A stretch of DNA of 64,000 nt from Paraliobacillus ryukyuensis (GCF_003315295.1 NZ_QNRI01000001.1:434001-498000), one strand, 5' to 3'; shown: positions 25,194 to 35,181, counted from the first letter of the stretch. Program-made: numbers and translations. Notes: generated by a model from the sequence alone, not told the origin.

Positions 25194-27302
25194 TTAGTTA
25201 TTTTCTTGATTTGCTTGTTCTTGTAGAACCGCTTTGCGAGATAAATTAACACGACCTTGACGATCAATTTCTTTCACTTTAACCATGATTTGATCGCCAA
25301 TAGACACAACATCTTCTACTTTGTTGATTCGTTCAGTCGCCATCTCTGAAATGTGAACAAGACCTTCTTTACCTTTAAAGATTTCGACAAAGGCACCAAA
25401 TTTCTCAATTCGTTTCACTGTTCCAAGATACATTTGTCCTATTTCAACCTCACGTACGAGATCTTCAATAATTTTTTTGGCTTTTTGATTCATTTCAGCA
25501 TCGGTAGAGGAAATAAAGACATTTCCATCCTGCTCAATATCAATTTTCACGCCAGTTTCTTCAATAATTTTGTTAATCTGTTTTCCACTTGGCCCAATGA
25601 CATCTCTAATTTTATCTGGATTAATGCTCATTGTCATAATTTTTGGAGCATAGGAAGATAATTCTTGTTTTGGCTCTTTAATTGTTTCAAGCATATGTCT
25701 AAGGATGTGCATACGACCTTTTTTAGCTTGTGTTAATGCTTCTTCTAAAATTTCACGGGATAGACCTTCAATTTTAATATCCATTTGAAGTGCTGTTACA
25801 CCTTTATCCGTACCAGCAACTTTAAAGTCCATATCTCCTAAAAAGTCTTCCATTCCTTGAATATCACTTAAAATCGTATAATCTTCTCCAGATTTCACTA
25901 GTCCCATTGCAATACCTGCTACAGGTGCTTTAATCGGAACACCTGCGTCCATCATTGCTAGTGTGCTGGCACAGATACTTGCTTGAGAAGTTGATCCATT
26001 TGATTCCAACACTTCGGATACAAGTCGAATCGTATAAGGGAAGTCTGATTCAGATGGGATGACTTTTTCTAAAGCACGTTCACCAAGCGCTCCGTGACCA
26101 ATTTCACGACGACCTGGTCCTCTAATTGGACCTGTCTCTCCCACACTGAAAGATGGGAAGTTATAATGATGCATGAAACGTTTCGATTCTTCTAGATCTA
26201 ATCCATCAAGAATTTGCACATCACCAAGTGCTCCTAATGTACATACACTTAACGCTTGCGTTTGCCCCCGTGTAAATAGACCTGATCCATGTGTCCGTGG
26301 TAATACGCCGATACGAGAAGATAGTGGTCGAATTTCATCTATTTTTCTTCCATCTGGACGAATCTTCTCTTTCGTAATCAAACGACGGACTTCTGCTTTT
26401 ACCATTTTATCTAAAACCGCTTTTACTTGCCCAATGGTTTCTTCATCTGCTTCGTTGTCCTCATAAGAAGCTACAATTTCTTCTTTTACTTGTGAAATAG
26501 CTTCCTCTCGTGCATGCTTTTCTTGTACTTGAATCGCAGTGATTAATTTATCATGTGCTTGCTCTTCTACTGCTGTACGAATATCTTCAGCAAGAGAAAA
26601 AAGTTTAACTTCCATTTTTTCTTTCCCTACAGCAGCAATAATTTCTTCTTGAAATGCAACGAGACGTTTGATTTCTTCATGTCCAAACATAATTGCTTCA
26701 AGCATGATATCTTCTGGAACTTCATCTGCTCCAGCTTCAACCATGTTAATAGCATCCTTCGTTCCTGCTACAGAAAGATCAATGTCGCTTTTTTCACGTT
26801 GTTCTGTTGTTGGATTAATCACAAATTCACCATCAACGCGTCCGACAACTACCCCTGCAATAGGTCCCTCAAATGGAATATCTGAAATTCCTAATGCGAT
26901 GGAAGAGCCAATCATAGCTGCAATTTCTGAAGGTGCATCTTGATCTACACTTAGTACCATACTGATTACTTGTACATCGTTACGGTAACCATCTGGAAAT
27001 AGTGGGCGAATGGGTCTGTCAATTAGACGTGATGTTAATACAGCTTTTTCACTTGGTCTACCTTCCCGTTTAACGAAACCACCTGGAATTTTACCGACTG
27101 CATACAACCTTTCCTCATAATTAACCGTTAGTGGAAAGAATGGCAAATCTTTTGGTTCTTTTGATCCAGTAGCTGTAGCTAATACAGATGTATCACCATA
27201 TTGGATCATACAAGCACCGTTTGCTTGTTTTGCTAGCTCCCCAACCTCTACGGAGAATGGTTTACCAGAGATCTCTGTTGAAAATACTTGCTTCTCTGTC
27301 AT
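25194..27302 (-). CDS. pnp: Polynucleotide phosphorylase
   Basis: PNPase degrades RNA 3' to 5' by phosphorolysis and is a main mRNA-turnover enzyme. The 702-residue protein has two RNase PH domains (the second around [22 protein letters not shown], split over about 346-367) joined by a helical linker. A KH domain (about 555-615, [15 protein letters not shown]) and an S1 domain (about 620-690, [16 protein letters not shown]) follow. The leader upstream folds into a long stem, described separately. It follows rpsO, the order conserved in many bacteria, but a terminator lies between the two genes. Confidence 0.97.
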   Translation of the reverse strand: MTEKQVFSTEISGKPFSVEVGELAKQANGACMIQYGDTSVLATATGSKEPKDLPFFPLTVNYEERLYAVGKIPGGFVKREGRPSEKAVLTSRLIDRPIRPLFPDGYRNDVQVISMVLSVDQDAPSEIAAMIGSSIALGISDIPFEGPIAGVVVGRVDGEFVINPTTEQREKSDIDLSVAGTKDAINMVEAGADEVPEDIMLEAIMFGHEEIKRLVAFQEEIIAAVGKEKMEVKLFSLAEDIRTAVEEQAHDKLITAIQVQEKHAREEAISQVKEEIVASYEDNEADEETIGQVKAVLDKMVKAEVRRLITKEKIRPDGRKIDEIRPLSSRIGVLPRTHGSGLFTRGQTQALSVCTLGALGDVQILDGLDLEESKRFMHHYNFPSFSVGETGPIRGPGRREIGHGALGERALEKVIPSESDFPYTIRLVSEVLESNGSTSQASICASTLAMMDAGVPIKAPVAGIAMGLVKSGEDYTILSDIQGMEDFLGDMDFKVAGTDKGVTALQMDIKIEGLSREILEEALTQAKKGRMHILRHMLETIKEPKQELSSYAPKIMTMSINPDKIRDVIGPSGKQINKIIEETGVKIDIEQDGNVFISSTDAEMNQKAKKIIEDLVREVEIGQMYLGTVKRIEKFGAFVEIFKGKEGLVHISEMATERINKVEDVVSIGDQIMVKVKEIDRQGRVNLSRKAVLQEQANQENN

Positions 27303-27358
27303 ATTTGTCTATCCCTCTCTTTACTTAGCATTTCATAACTTATAGCTAATAATAAAAG

Positions 27359-27501
27359 GGCTTGTACTATCACAGTCTGTTAAACGTTATCCTTTTGCAT
27401 CTATACGTAATTACCTTGCTCCATCCTGATCAAACAGTTGAAAGTTAGCTTTTCAACTGTTTGATCAGAATCGAGCGAAAGGATGATGTAATGATAGAGC
27501 C
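27359..27501 (-). promoter_or_regulatory. Highly base-paired pnp leader RNA
   Basis: The core is an 18-bp perfect inverted repeat (CTGATCAAACAGTTGAAA, 27426-27443; TTTCAACTGTTTGATCAG, 27451-27468) with a seven-base loop. Nested outer pairings extend it: GCTC with GAGC, ATCCTTT with AAAGGAT, CTATCA with TGATAG and GGCT with AGCC at the outside. The whole lies within 200 bp upstream of the pnp start. In E. coli a long pnp leader stem is the target of RNase III and PNPase autoregulation; the same role here is inference. Confidence 0.6.
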
Positions 27502-27600
27502 TTCTTCTATGTACTATAAGCTATGAGCAATCATTAATATATGAACAAATGAATGTTTCACTCATATATTTTACCAAAAATTTAATTCTAAACATACAGA

Positions 27601-27627
27601 AAAAGCGGGATTAATCCCGCTTTTTTT
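27601..27627 (-). terminator. Intrinsic terminator after rpsO
   Basis: AAAAAGCGGGAT and ATCCCGCTTTTT form a perfect stem with a two- to four-base loop. The T-run continues on both strands, so it is probably bidirectional. It lies directly after the rpsO stop codon. Confidence 0.93.
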
Positions 27628-27632
27628 GTAAA

Positions 27633-27902
27633 TTATCTACGTAATCCAAGTTTTCTAATGACTTCACGGTAACGTGTGATATCTTTATTACGTAAGTAAG
27701 TTAAAAGATTACGACGTTTACCAACCATCTTTAACAAACCACGACGTGAATGGTGATCTTTTTTGTGTTCACGAAGATGCTCATTCAATTTCGTGATTTC
27801 TTCTGTTAGGACAGCGATTTGAACCTCTGGAGATCCAGTATCGTTATCATGTGTTTTGAATTCATTGATGATTTCATTTTTACGTTCTTGCGTAATTGCC
27901 AT
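27633..27902 (-). CDS. rpsO: 30S ribosomal protein S15
   Basis: S15 binds the central domain of 16S rRNA early in 30S assembly. The 89-residue protein starts [12 protein letters not shown] and has the conserved [19 protein letters not shown] and [21 protein letters not shown] stretches (about residues 16-34 and 45-65). GGAGG lies eight bases upstream of the ATG. The frame can be extended to a GTG three codons upstream, but that overlaps the binding site. It has its own promoter and a structured leader that may mediate S15 autoregulation. Confidence 0.97.
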   Translation of the reverse strand: MAITQERKNEIINEFKTHDNDTGSPEVQIAVLTEEITKLNEHLREHKKDHHSRRGLLKMVGKRRNLLTYLRNKDITRYREVIRKLGLRR

Positions 27903-27984
27903 CCTGTTCACCTCCTATTTTCATTGTAAACCCCAATCCCCTAGCAATCGGCGGAGATTCGCATTGCCAAGTGGACGGTTTCCG
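27903..27984 (-). promoter_or_regulatory. rpsO leader, candidate S15-binding structure
   Basis: Between the promoter and the start codon the minus strand can pair GGAAACCGTCC locally and GCAAT with ATTGC around a short loop. Alternatively AATCTCC can pair with GGGGATT closer to the ribosome binding site. Competing helices of this kind are typical of S15 autoregulatory leaders, but I cannot match the specific motif with certainty. Confidence 0.35.
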
Positions 27985-27990
27985 TTAATT

Positions 27991-28019
27991 AGATTACAAC
28001 TTTTTGAGCAAAAATGCAA
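27991..28019 (-). promoter_or_regulatory. Sigma-A promoter of rpsO
   Basis: TTGCAT (28014-28019) and TAATCT (27991-27996) are separated by 17 bases on the minus strand, about 90 bp upstream of the rpsO start. It lies just past the ribF stop codon. Confidence 0.7.
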
Positions 28020-28028
28020 GTATTATAG

Positions 28029-28982
28029 CTAAATTGTTGAAAAGAAATGTCGAACAGCTGCTTCATCTTGCGCTAATTGCTTGACCAAATCTTCTACTTC
28101 GGCAAACTTTTGTTCATCACGAATAAAAACGTGCCATTCTATCTTCAGCTGCTTGCCATAAATGGATTGATTAAAATCAAATAAATGCACTTCTAAAATT
28201 GGTTGATTGTGTTGCGCTAATTCATGAAATGTCGGCTTATAGCCTACGTTAGCCATACCATAAAAATATTGCCCTTGGACGTGTACTTTCACACCGTAAA
28301 CGCCTACTTTTGGAAGTGCATAAGTCGCTTCTGGTTCAATATTAGCAGTTGGATAACCGAGTGATGTCCCACGTTGTTCCCCAGCAATCACAACACCTGA
28401 AGTGACAAAAGGTCGCTCCATTAGTTCTGAAATTTTTTGTACATTTCCTTCCTGCAATAATTGGCGGATACGCGTTGAGCTAACCTTTTCACCTTCATCT
28501 TCTAGTTTTTCTATAACAGTAAGATTAAAATTACCTTTTGCATGCTCCGGCAACGTATGTACATTTCCTTTGCCTTTATGTCCATATGTAAAATCAAAAC
28601 CCGTTACTAGATGCTTAATTTGGAGTTTTATCATAAAATGTTGAATGAAATCCTCTGGTAAAACTTGAGATAATTGTTTATCAAACTTAATAATATATAG
28701 TATATCGATGCCCATCTCTTCCAGTATAGCTTTCTTTTCTGGTAAGGGTGTTAAATAATGTACGGCCTTTTTATTATTCAATACAACGGACGGGTGTGGC
28801 GAAAATGTAATAACTGCGCTCTTTCTATTTTGTTGTTCAGCAAGGGATTGTGCTTTTTTGATTACTTTTTGATGCCCTTTATGAATACCATCAAAAAAAC
28901 CAATTGCTGCAACTGTTTCTTCTGGATTAAGTAATTCAATATTTTCGTCATATGTTAGCGAGATGACTTGCAACGTTTGCAC
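28029..28982 (-). CDS. ribF: Bifunctional riboflavin kinase / FAD synthetase
   Basis: This enzyme (RibC in B. subtilis) phosphorylates riboflavin to FMN and adenylates FMN to FAD. The 317-residue protein has an N-terminal nucleotidyltransferase domain with GFFDGIHKGHQ at residues 28-38 and the SSTRIRQLLQEG motif near 170. The C-terminal riboflavin kinase domain includes the PTANI segment (about residue 213). It follows truB by 16 bp, the usual order, and shares its transcript. rpsO begins on its own promoter just downstream. Confidence 0.96.
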   Translation of the reverse strand: MQTLQVISLTYDENIELLNPEETVAAIGFFDGIHKGHQKVIKKAQSLAEQQNRKSAVITFSPHPSVVLNNKKAVHYLTPLPEKKAILEEMGIDILYIIKFDKQLSQVLPEDFIQHFMIKLQIKHLVTGFDFTYGHKGKGNVHTLPEHAKGNFNLTVIEKLEDEGEKVSSTRIRQLLQEGNVQKISELMERPFVTSGVVIAGEQRGTSLGYPTANIEPEATYALPKVGVYGVKVHVQGQYFYGMANVGYKPTFHELAQHNQPILEVHLFDFNQSIYGKQLKIEWHVFIRDEQKFAEVEDLVKQLAQDEAAVRHFFSTI

Positions 28983-28998
28983 CTACTTTCTTTTATCA

Positions 28999-29898
28999 CT
29001 AAAGTACACGCACCGGTTTAATCTCATTGTTATTTTCGGGGTGCTGACTATAGATTGCTAATACGTTTCCGTGATGACTAATACAAAATGCATCATCAGT
29101 AGTGATTGCTACTGGTTTAGGTAGCTTCTGTCCATGGGTTACTTTAATAGCAGTTTCTTTATCAACTTCTATGGTATGCATGTGTGCAACTCCACTTGAA
29201 ATAGGCAAAAGAACTTCTGCTATTTTTCCTTGTTCTTGTTTTTCTTTAACTTCATCAATTGTAAAACTTTCCTTTTCAGAAAAACCACCTGTTTGTGTTC
29301 GAATTAACGATGACATATGAGCTGGATAACCAAGCTTTTTTCCTATATCGACGCAAAGTGTACGGATATAGGTCCCTTTAGAACAAGTAACTTGAAAAGA
29401 AAAGCGAAATAGACCATCTTTTTTTACAATAGAGGAGGTATCTAATTGAATGGCATCAATCATAACGTTACGCTGAGGTCGTTCAACCGGAATACCTAAA
29501 CGCGCATATTCATACAACTTTCTCCCATTCACTCTAACTGCCGAATAGAGTGGAACGACTTGTGTAATCTCTCCGACAAATGTCTGTAATGTTTCTGATA
29601 TTTTTTCTGAGGCAATCTGCTCTGAAATCGGTTTTTTGTCCATTGTTTGACCGGTAGCATCTTCTGTTTCGGTAGCATAACCTAATGTCACTTCAGCAAA
29701 ATACGTTTTTTTTGTATCTGTTAAGAAAGGGACAATTTTTGTCGCTTTTCCGATACAAATCGGTAAGACCCCTTCAACTTCAGGGTCTAATGTACCTGTA
29801 TGTCCTACTTTTTTCGTCTGACAGATACGTCTTAACTTCATCACGCAATCATGAGAAGTCCAACCTTTTTCTTTCCATAATGGTATTATACCATTCAT
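28999..29898 (-). CDS. truB: tRNA pseudouridine(55) synthase
   Basis: TruB converts U55 of the tRNA T-loop to pseudouridine. From MNGIIPLWKEKG the 299-residue protein has the catalytic motif GTLDPEVEG with Asp38, then KTYFAEVTLGYATET and the KGTYIRTL segment, followed by a short C-terminal RNA-binding region. GGAGG is seven bases upstream of this ATG; a longer frame adds eight residues and contains that site. It lies downstream of rbfA with a terminator-like hairpin between and continues into ribF. Confidence 0.95.
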   Translation of the reverse strand: MNGIIPLWKEKGWTSHDCVMKLRRICQTKKVGHTGTLDPEVEGVLPICIGKATKIVPFLTDTKKTYFAEVTLGYATETEDATGQTMDKKPISEQIASEKISETLQTFVGEITQVVPLYSAVRVNGRKLYEYARLGIPVERPQRNVMIDAIQLDTSSIVKKDGLFRFSFQVTCSKGTYIRTLCVDIGKKLGYPAHMSSLIRTQTGGFSEKESFTIDEVKEKQEQGKIAEVLLPISSGVAHMHTIEVDKETAIKVTHGQKLPKPVAITTDDAFCISHHGNVLAIYSQHPENNNEIKPVRVL

Positions 29899-29934
29899 TC
29901 TACATCCTCCATTATTGAGCAATAATTATCATAA

Positions 29935-29971
29935 ACAAAACCCTTGTACTATTATAGAACAAGGGTTTTGT
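29935..29971 (-). terminator. Hairpin terminator between rbfA and truB
   Basis: ACAAAACCCTTGT and ACAAGGGTTTTGT are a 13-bp perfect inverted repeat with an 11-base loop. The TTTTGT in the 3' arm provides the T-tract. It begins about ten bases past the rbfA stop and could limit transcription into truB-ribF. Confidence 0.82.
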
Positions 29972-29981
29972 GAAGTAAATA

Positions 29982-30332
29982 TTATTGATCTGTCTCGTTT
30001 AAATCACGTAAAATATGCTCAATTCGATTTCCTTTTTCAATTGCTTCATCAAATTCAAAAAACAACTCTGGCGTTTTTCGCAATCGAATTCTACTTCCTA
30101 TTTCAGAACGAATAAACCCTTTTGCCTTAGCTAATCCCACTAAAGTTTCTTGCTTTTGTTTATCCTCTCCTAGTACAGAGATAAACACTTTTGCTTGTTG
30201 CAAGTCACCCGTCACTTCCACATCTGTAATCGTGACAAAACCTACTCTGGGATCTTTAATTTTTCGACTAATAATATCGCCTAACTCTTTTTTCATTTGT
30301 TCAGCGACGCGATTTGCTCTCATATGACTCAT
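29982..30332 (-). CDS. rbfA: 30S ribosome-binding factor A
   Basis: RbfA binds free 30S subunits and helps 16S rRNA 5'-end maturation. The 116-residue protein is a single KH-like domain, starting [18 protein letters not shown], with the conserved [28 protein letters not shown] region across residues 27-54. GAGGTG precedes the ATG. It follows ylxP in the nusA-infB operon, as in B. subtilis. Confidence 0.95.
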   Translation of the reverse strand: MSHMRANRVAEQMKKELGDIISRKIKDPRVGFVTITDVEVTGDLQQAKVFISVLGEDKQKQETLVGLAKAKGFIRSEIGSRIRLRKTPELFFEFDEAIEKGNRIEHILRDLNETDQ

Positions 30333-30360
30333 CTAAATCACCTCTTCAATTAAAAAACAA

Positions 30361-30639
30361 TTAGAGCCACTGCTTTTCTGTTGTGGTTCGCTCAATTTCT
30401 GGAAAAGTATCTATTAGATTTAAACATTGATCAACCACACGTTCTACTTTAACTTTTTCGTTTGCAATACTAACGATGCCAAACATCGTTTTTTGCCAAA
30501 GATCTTGATAATCAATTTCACTAATAGCGACATTGTAATCATTTTGAATACGATGAATTATTCGTTTGATAACAGATCGCTTATCTTTTAAAGATTGAGC
30601 GTCATAGATTATACACGTTACTTCAGCATAGAGAATCAT
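30361..30639 (-). CDS. ylxP: YlxP, DUF503 family protein
   Basis: This 92-residue protein matches DUF503, found between infB and rbfA across Firmicutes. It starts [23 protein letters not shown] and has a ferredoxin-like alpha/beta pattern, including the [12 protein letters not shown] and IRTT-like C-terminal ([11 protein letters not shown]) motifs. Function is not established. Its ATG overlaps the infB stop (ATGA), so it is translationally coupled. Confidence 0.9.
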   Translation of the reverse strand: MILYAEVTCIIYDAQSLKDKRSVIKRIIHRIQNDYNVAISEIDYQDLWQKTMFGIVSIANEKVKVERVVDQCLNLIDTFPEIERTTTEKQWL

Positions 30640-32720
30640 GTGCGTGCAATTTCTTCCATAACAAAGGCTTCAATAACATCGCCTTCTTTAATATCGTTAT
30701 AATTTTCTACAGTTATACCACATTCGTAATTTTGTGCTACTTCTTTTACATCATCTTTGAAACGTTTTAAGGTATCTATTTCACCTTCAAATAACACAAC
30801 ACCGTCACGGATTACACGAACACCAGCATTTCTTGTGATCTTACCATCCGTTACATAGCTTCCTGCAATTGTACCAATTTTAGATACTTTGAAGATTTCA
30901 CGAACCTCTGCTTGACCGATAACTTTTTCTTCGTATTCGGGATCAAGCATCCCTTTCATTGCTGATTCAATTTCTTCAATTACTTTATAAATAATTCGAT
31001 GAAGACGAACGTCCACATTTTCAGATTCAGCAGCTTTTTTAGCATTAACATCTGGGCGAACATTAAAGCCAATAACAATCGCATTAGATGCAGAAGCCAA
31101 GATAATATCTGATTCAGTTATGGCACCTACGCCAGTATGAATGATATTTACTTTCACACCTTCTACATCTATTTTTTCTAATGAAGATGCCAATGCTTCA
31201 GCTGATCCTTGCACATCTGCTTTAAGGATTAAATTAATATCCTTAATATCACCTTGTTTAATCTGTTCAAATAGATCATCTAAGCTTACTTTTGCTTGAT
31301 CGCCACGGCGCGCTTCAATTTGGCGTTGTTGGCGTGCTTCTCCAATTTGACGTGCTTTTTTCTCATCCTCAAATACAACAAAGCGATCACCCGCTTGTGG
31401 TACTTCATTTAAACCTGTGATTTCGACTGGTGTAGATGGACCAGCAGTTTTCACACGTCGTCCTAAATCATTGACCATTGCACGAACTCTACCAAATGTA
31501 TTACCAACTACAATTGGGTCAGTAACATGCAGTGTACCGTTTTGAACTAATAATGTTGCAACAGAACCTCTTCCTTTATCCAATTCTGCCTCAATTACCG
31601 TACCCACAGCACGACGCTCTGGATTCGCTTTTAGTTCTTCAACTTCTGCAACAAGTTGAATCATCTCAATCAAATCGTCAATACCTTCCCCTTTGATAGC
31701 TGAAAGGTTAACAAAAATTGTGCTACCGCCCCAGTCTTCAGGAATTAACTCATGTTCTGTTAATTCTTGCATAACACGGTCAGGGTTAGCGCCCTCTTTA
31801 TCCATTTTATTAACTGCAACAATAATAGGAACCTCAGCTGCTTTCGCGTGATTAATTGCTTCGACTGTTTGTGGCATAACACCATCATCCGCCGCAACCA
31901 CAAGAATAGCAATATCAGTTACTTGAGCACCTCTAGAACGCATACTTGTAAAGGCTGCGTGACCTGGTGTATCAAGAAACGTAATTTTTTTATTATTGTT
32001 TTCTATTTGATATGCACCAATGTGCTGTGTGATCCCGCCGGCTTCCCCTTCAGTTACCTTCGTATGCCTAATTGAATCAAGTAAGGTTGTTTTTCCGTGG
32101 TCAACGTGTCCCATGATTGTTACCACAGCAGGACGTTCAATTAAATCTTCTTCATTATCTTCTTTTTCGATATAATGTGTGAGGTCTGCTTGATCCACTT
32201 CTACTTCTTTTTCAACAGCAACACCATATTCTTCACCAATTAATTCAATCGCATCTACTTCTAACTCTTGATTCTTCGTAGCCATTACACCTAGCCCCAT
32301 TAATTTCTTAATTAGCTCACTAGCATCTTTACCTAATTTCTCAGCTAATTCACCAACCGTTAAGGAATCAGCATACGTAATTTTAGCTGGTTCTTGGTTT
32401 TTAGAATCATTTGATTTTTTTGGTTTATTTGAATGATTTGCTGGGTTTTGTTGTTGTTTTTTATTTTTATTCTTTTTGTTTCTATTCGATTGTTTTTTTG
32501 ATTTCGTGTCTTGATTATTCTGTGGTTTTGTATCCTCTTGTTTTGCTTCTGTACCAGCATTATTCGTATTATAGATTTCATCTAATTTTGCTATTGTCTC
32601 ATCTGTTATGGTGGACATGTGGTTGGATACTTCTATGTTTAACTCTTGTAGTTTATTGATAACTTCTTTACTAGCAATATTCTTTTCTTTTGCGTATTCA
32701 TATATGCGTATTTTACTCAT
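30636..32720 (-). CDS. infB: Translation initiation factor IF-2
   Basis: IF-2 is the GTPase that brings initiator tRNA to the 30S subunit and promotes 50S joining. The 694-residue protein has an IF2_N segment, a low-complexity Lys/Asn/Gln linker (about 55-115), a second IF2_N domain, and the G domain with GHVDHGKTT at 204-212 and NKMD further on. Domains II, III and the C2 initiator-binding domain follow. The linker is short, as is usual in Bacillaceae. It lies between ylxQ and ylxP in the nusA operon. Confidence 0.97.
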   Translation of the reverse strand: MSKIRIYEYAKEKNIASKEVINKLQELNIEVSNHMSTITDETIAKLDEIYNTNNAGTEAKQEDTKPQNNQDTKSKKQSNRNKKNKNKKQQQNPANHSNKPKKSNDSKNQEPAKITYADSLTVGELAEKLGKDASELIKKLMGLGVMATKNQELEVDAIELIGEEYGVAVEKEVEVDQADLTHYIEKEDNEEDLIERPAVVTIMGHVDHGKTTLLDSIRHTKVTEGEAGGITQHIGAYQIENNNKKITFLDTPGHAAFTSMRSRGAQVTDIAILVVAADDGVMPQTVEAINHAKAAEVPIIVAVNKMDKEGANPDRVMQELTEHELIPEDWGGSTIFVNLSAIKGEGIDDLIEMIQLVAEVEELKANPERRAVGTVIEAELDKGRGSVATLLVQNGTLHVTDPIVVGNTFGRVRAMVNDLGRRVKTAGPSTPVEITGLNEVPQAGDRFVVFEDEKKARQIGEARQQRQIEARRGDQAKVSLDDLFEQIKQGDIKDINLILKADVQGSAEALASSLEKIDVEGVKVNIIHTGVGAITESDIILASASNAIVIGFNVRPDVNAKKAAESENVDVRLHRIIYKVIEEIESAMKGMLDPEYEEKVIGQAEVREIFKVSKIGTIAGSYVTDGKITRNAGVRVIRDGVVLFEGEIDTLKRFKDDVKEVAQNYECGITVENYNDIKEGDVIEAFVMEEIART

Positions 32721-32740
32721 ACATTCACCCCCGAATTTAT

Positions 32741-33046
32741 TTAATCGAGCAAAGTGTTCAATTTAGTAGCAAAACCATCATCGGTAATTGCAATGGCTAC
32801 TCTTCCATTTTTTCCGATTGCATGCGATATAGTAGTTCGATCATCTACCGTTCGAAATGGGACACGATAATATTGACATTTATCAGTCAATTTTTTCTTT
32901 GTTTGTGGCCCAATGTCGCTTGCAAGTAACACTAATTTCGCTTTCCCTTTTTGAATATCACGTATAATCGATTCCTCGCCTACGGTAATTTTCTTTGCAC
33001 GATATGCTAAACCTAATAAGTTCAAATAAGTTGAATTTTTATTCAA
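32741..33046 (-). CDS. ylxQ: L7Ae-family ribosomal protein YlxQ
   Basis: This 101-residue protein belongs to the L7Ae/L30e/S12e/Gadd45 RNA-binding family. It has [18 protein letters not shown] at the start and the [20 protein letters not shown] core, which binds kink-turn RNAs in relatives. In B. subtilis YlxQ is a K-turn-binding protein encoded beside infB. Its start overlaps the end of rnpM by 8 bp. It is part of the nusA-infB operon. Confidence 0.92.
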   Translation of the reverse strand: MNKNSTYLNLLGLAYRAKKITVGEESIIRDIQKGKAKLVLLASDIGPQTKKKLTDKCQYYRVPFRTVDDRTTISHAIGKNGRVAIAITDDGFATKLNTLLD

Positions 33047-33320
33047 TGTTTTTACCTTCTATAACTTGTTCTAGTTGTTCATAGATAGAATCATCTATCT
33101 TTGTTTGTAATTGTCGGTCTAATGCATTGGACTTTTTCGCTTGTTGAAGCACAGTTAAATCTTTTGAAATATATGTGCCTCGCCCGTTCTTTTTACCAGA
33201 AGGGTCAACAAAAATTTCCCCTTCTTTCGTACGTACAATACGTATTAATGATTGCTTTGGCTTCATTTCTTGCGTTATCACACATTTTCTAAGAGGTATC
33301 TTTTTATTTTTCTTTGGCAT
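33039..33320 (-). CDS. rnpM: RNase P modulator RnpM (YlxR)
   Basis: This 93-residue basic protein matches the YlxR family: IPLRKCVITQEMKPKQSLIRIVR at residues 7-29, DPSGKKNGRGTYIS at about 39-52 and a Lys-rich C-terminal helix. Recent work on B. subtilis YlxR assigned it to binding the RNase P RNA, hence the name RnpM; I rely on family membership for that. It lies between nusA and ylxQ, in the conserved order. Confidence 0.91.
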   Translation of the reverse strand: MPKKNKKIPLRKCVITQEMKPKQSLIRIVRTKEGEIFVDPSGKKNGRGTYISKDLTVLQQAKKSNALDRQLQTKIDDSIYEQLEQVIEGKNIE

Positions 33321-33334
33321 AGACTTATCCCCCC

Positions 33335-34453
33335 TTAATCAAATAAATCTTCACTAGTATCAAATAATGGTTCAGTTTGTTCAACATCTCCACTATTTTC
33401 GTCTGTGATTAAGCCATCTTTTCTTGCTTCTGATTCGCTTTTAATATCAATTTTCCAACCAGTTAATTTGGCAGCTAAGCGAGCATTTTGTCCTCTTTTA
33501 CCAATAGCTAATGACAATTGGTTATCTGGAACAATTACAGTTGTTGCTTTATCTTCTTCATCGACTAACACTTCAATTACTTTTGAAGGGCTGAGTGCAT
33601 TAGAAACATATACAACTGGATCCTCTGACCATTCAACAATGTCAATCTTTTCCCCTTTTAACTCATTGACAATGGTTTGCACCCGTTGACCACGTTGACC
33701 AACACAGGAACCAACCGGATCAATTTCTGGATCAGGGGCATGAACTGAAATTTTGGATCGATCGCCTGCTTCTCGAGCGACAGAACGAATCTCAACAGTA
33801 CCATCATAAATCTCAGGTACTTCCATTTCAAATAAACGTTTCAATAAACCTGGATGCGAACGAGAAACATATATTTGTGGTCCTTTGTTAGTATTTTCAA
33901 CTTTCGTTACAAATACTTTAATGCGATCATGCACATGGTACGATTCAGTTGGCATTTTTTCACCTTCAGGTAGCTTAGCTTCTACTTTACCTAAATGAAC
34001 GTATACGAACCGAGGATCTACTCGTTGGATAATTCCATTCATCACATCTTCTTCACGATCCATGTATTCATTAAAGATAACACCTCGTTCCGCTTCACGA
34101 ACACGTTGCGTCACCACTTGTTTTGCGGCTTGTGCTGCGATACGGCCAAAATCACGTGGTGTTACCTCTAATTCAATAACGTCACCAATTGTATAATTAG
34201 GATTAATTGCTTGTGCTTCTGCAAGACTGATTTCTTGCTGTGGATCTAATACTTCTTCCACAATCTCTTTACGAGAAAATACATGCATACTGCCTGTTTC
34301 TTCATTTATATCTACTCGAACATTGGTCGCAGATTTAAAATTTTTCTTATATGCAGATATTAAAGCTGCTTCTAATGCTTCCATTAAAACATCTTTATTA
34401 ATTCCTTTTTCTTTTTCTAAATACTGAATGGCATCAAAAAGCTCACTACTCAC
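33335..34453 (-). CDS. nusA: Transcription termination/antitermination protein NusA
   Basis: NusA binds RNA polymerase and nascent RNA and enhances pausing and intrinsic termination. The 372-residue protein has an N-terminal polymerase-binding domain, an S1 domain (about 135-200) and two KH domains (about 205-345, with GSCVGQRGQRVQTIVNELKGE and IGKRGQNARLAAKLTGW as the GxxG cores). A short acidic tail ends the protein and there are no C-terminal acidic repeats, as is usual for Firmicutes. It follows rimP by 12 bp. Confidence 0.97.
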   Translation of the reverse strand: MSSELFDAIQYLEKEKGINKDVLMEALEAALISAYKKNFKSATNVRVDINEETGSMHVFSRKEIVEEVLDPQQEISLAEAQAINPNYTIGDVIELEVTPRDFGRIAAQAAKQVVTQRVREAERGVIFNEYMDREEDVMNGIIQRVDPRFVYVHLGKVEAKLPEGEKMPTESYHVHDRIKVFVTKVENTNKGPQIYVSRSHPGLLKRLFEMEVPEIYDGTVEIRSVAREAGDRSKISVHAPDPEIDPVGSCVGQRGQRVQTIVNELKGEKIDIVEWSEDPVVYVSNALSPSKVIEVLVDEEDKATTVIVPDNQLSLAIGKRGQNARLAAKLTGWKIDIKSESEARKDGLITDENSGDVEQTEPLFDTSEDLFD

Positions 34454-34465
34454 TGCTCTTCCCCC

Positions 34466-34939
34466 TTAATTAAATGTGACTGCTAATCGAGCTTTAGCAA
34501 TTTTTTGATATGGGATTTCAATTTCCTTCTTACGGGTTTTAATCATAATTTCCATAGCAACTGTTTCTCCATTAAATCGAATCAGTTTACCTTCAAACGT
34601 CTTTGTGCCTTCCATTGGTTCATACAATGATACAAAGATCGTATTCCCTATGTGATCGTGAAAATCTTGTGGTTTTTTTAATGGACGCTCAGCTCCTGGT
34701 GACGATACTTCTAAGTAATATGGCACCGTGACTGGATCGTCTTGATCTAACTTTTCACTTAATTGTTCAGATACTTGACCACATTCTTCAATATCTACTC
34801 CTCCTGGTTTATCAATAAACACACGGAGGAACCAATTTTTTCCTTCTTTTTCAAATTCAATATCTACTAGTTCAAGCTTCATTTCATCTAAAATTGGTTG
34901 AACGATTTCAGCTGTTTGCTCTGTTACTTTTTTACCCAA
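34466..34939 (-). CDS. rimP: Ribosome maturation factor RimP
   Basis: RimP assists 30S subunit maturation. The 157-residue protein has the alpha/beta N-terminal domain with LVDIEFEKEGKNWFLRVFID and VDIEECGQVSEQLSEKLD at about residues 20-65 and the signature LEVSSPGAERPLKK, followed by an SH3-like C-terminal domain. The start codon is TTG, with AAGGAGG eight bases upstream; no ATG fits better. It is the first gene of the nusA-infB operon and has a long leader. Confidence 0.95.
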   Translation of the reverse strand: MGKKVTEQTAEIVQPILDEMKLELVDIEFEKEGKNWFLRVFIDKPGGVDIEECGQVSEQLSEKLDQDDPVTVPYYLEVSSPGAERPLKKPQDFHDHIGNTIFVSLYEPMEGTKTFEGKLIRFNGETVAMEIMIKTRKKEIEIPYQKIAKARLAVTFN

Positions 34940-35045
34940 GGTTTTACCCTCCTTTATATCAATACTTCTTTTTCTTTCTCTAGTTACACTTATATCTTAA
35001 GTGTACGCTGTTCTCATTTTTTCATTAATCGCATGATAGAATTAT

Positions 35046-35074
35046 AAAACCCTTGCCATTAGGATCGGCAAGGG
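35046..35074 (-). terminator. Hairpin with T-tract in the rimP leader
   Basis: CCCTTGCC and GGCAAGGG pair around a nine-base loop and are followed by TTTTATAATT on the minus strand. It lies about 110 bp upstream of rimP and beyond the polC terminator. It could be a second terminator, an attenuator of the rimP operon or part of a promoter, since TATAAT follows. Confidence 0.55.
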
Positions 35075-35157
35075 AGACTGCGTTCTTACTAGAATCGTAA
35101 CCTGTCATCATTCGTTAGATGAGTACACACACATATAAAAATATCGTGATGTGCAGA

Positions 35158-35181
35158 AAAGAGTGGGTTGCCCCACTCTTT
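35158..35181 (-). terminator. Intrinsic terminator after polC
   Basis: AAAGAGTGGG and CCCACTCTTT form a ten-bp perfect stem with a four-base loop and a TTTTCTGC tail on the minus strand. It lies about 80 bases past the polC stop. Confidence 0.85.

Noticed and set aside
26173-26943. Long plus-strand open frames opposite pnp, polC, cheA and other genes
   Set aside because: They are antisense shadows of strongly conserved coding sequences, without binding sites or recognisable proteins.
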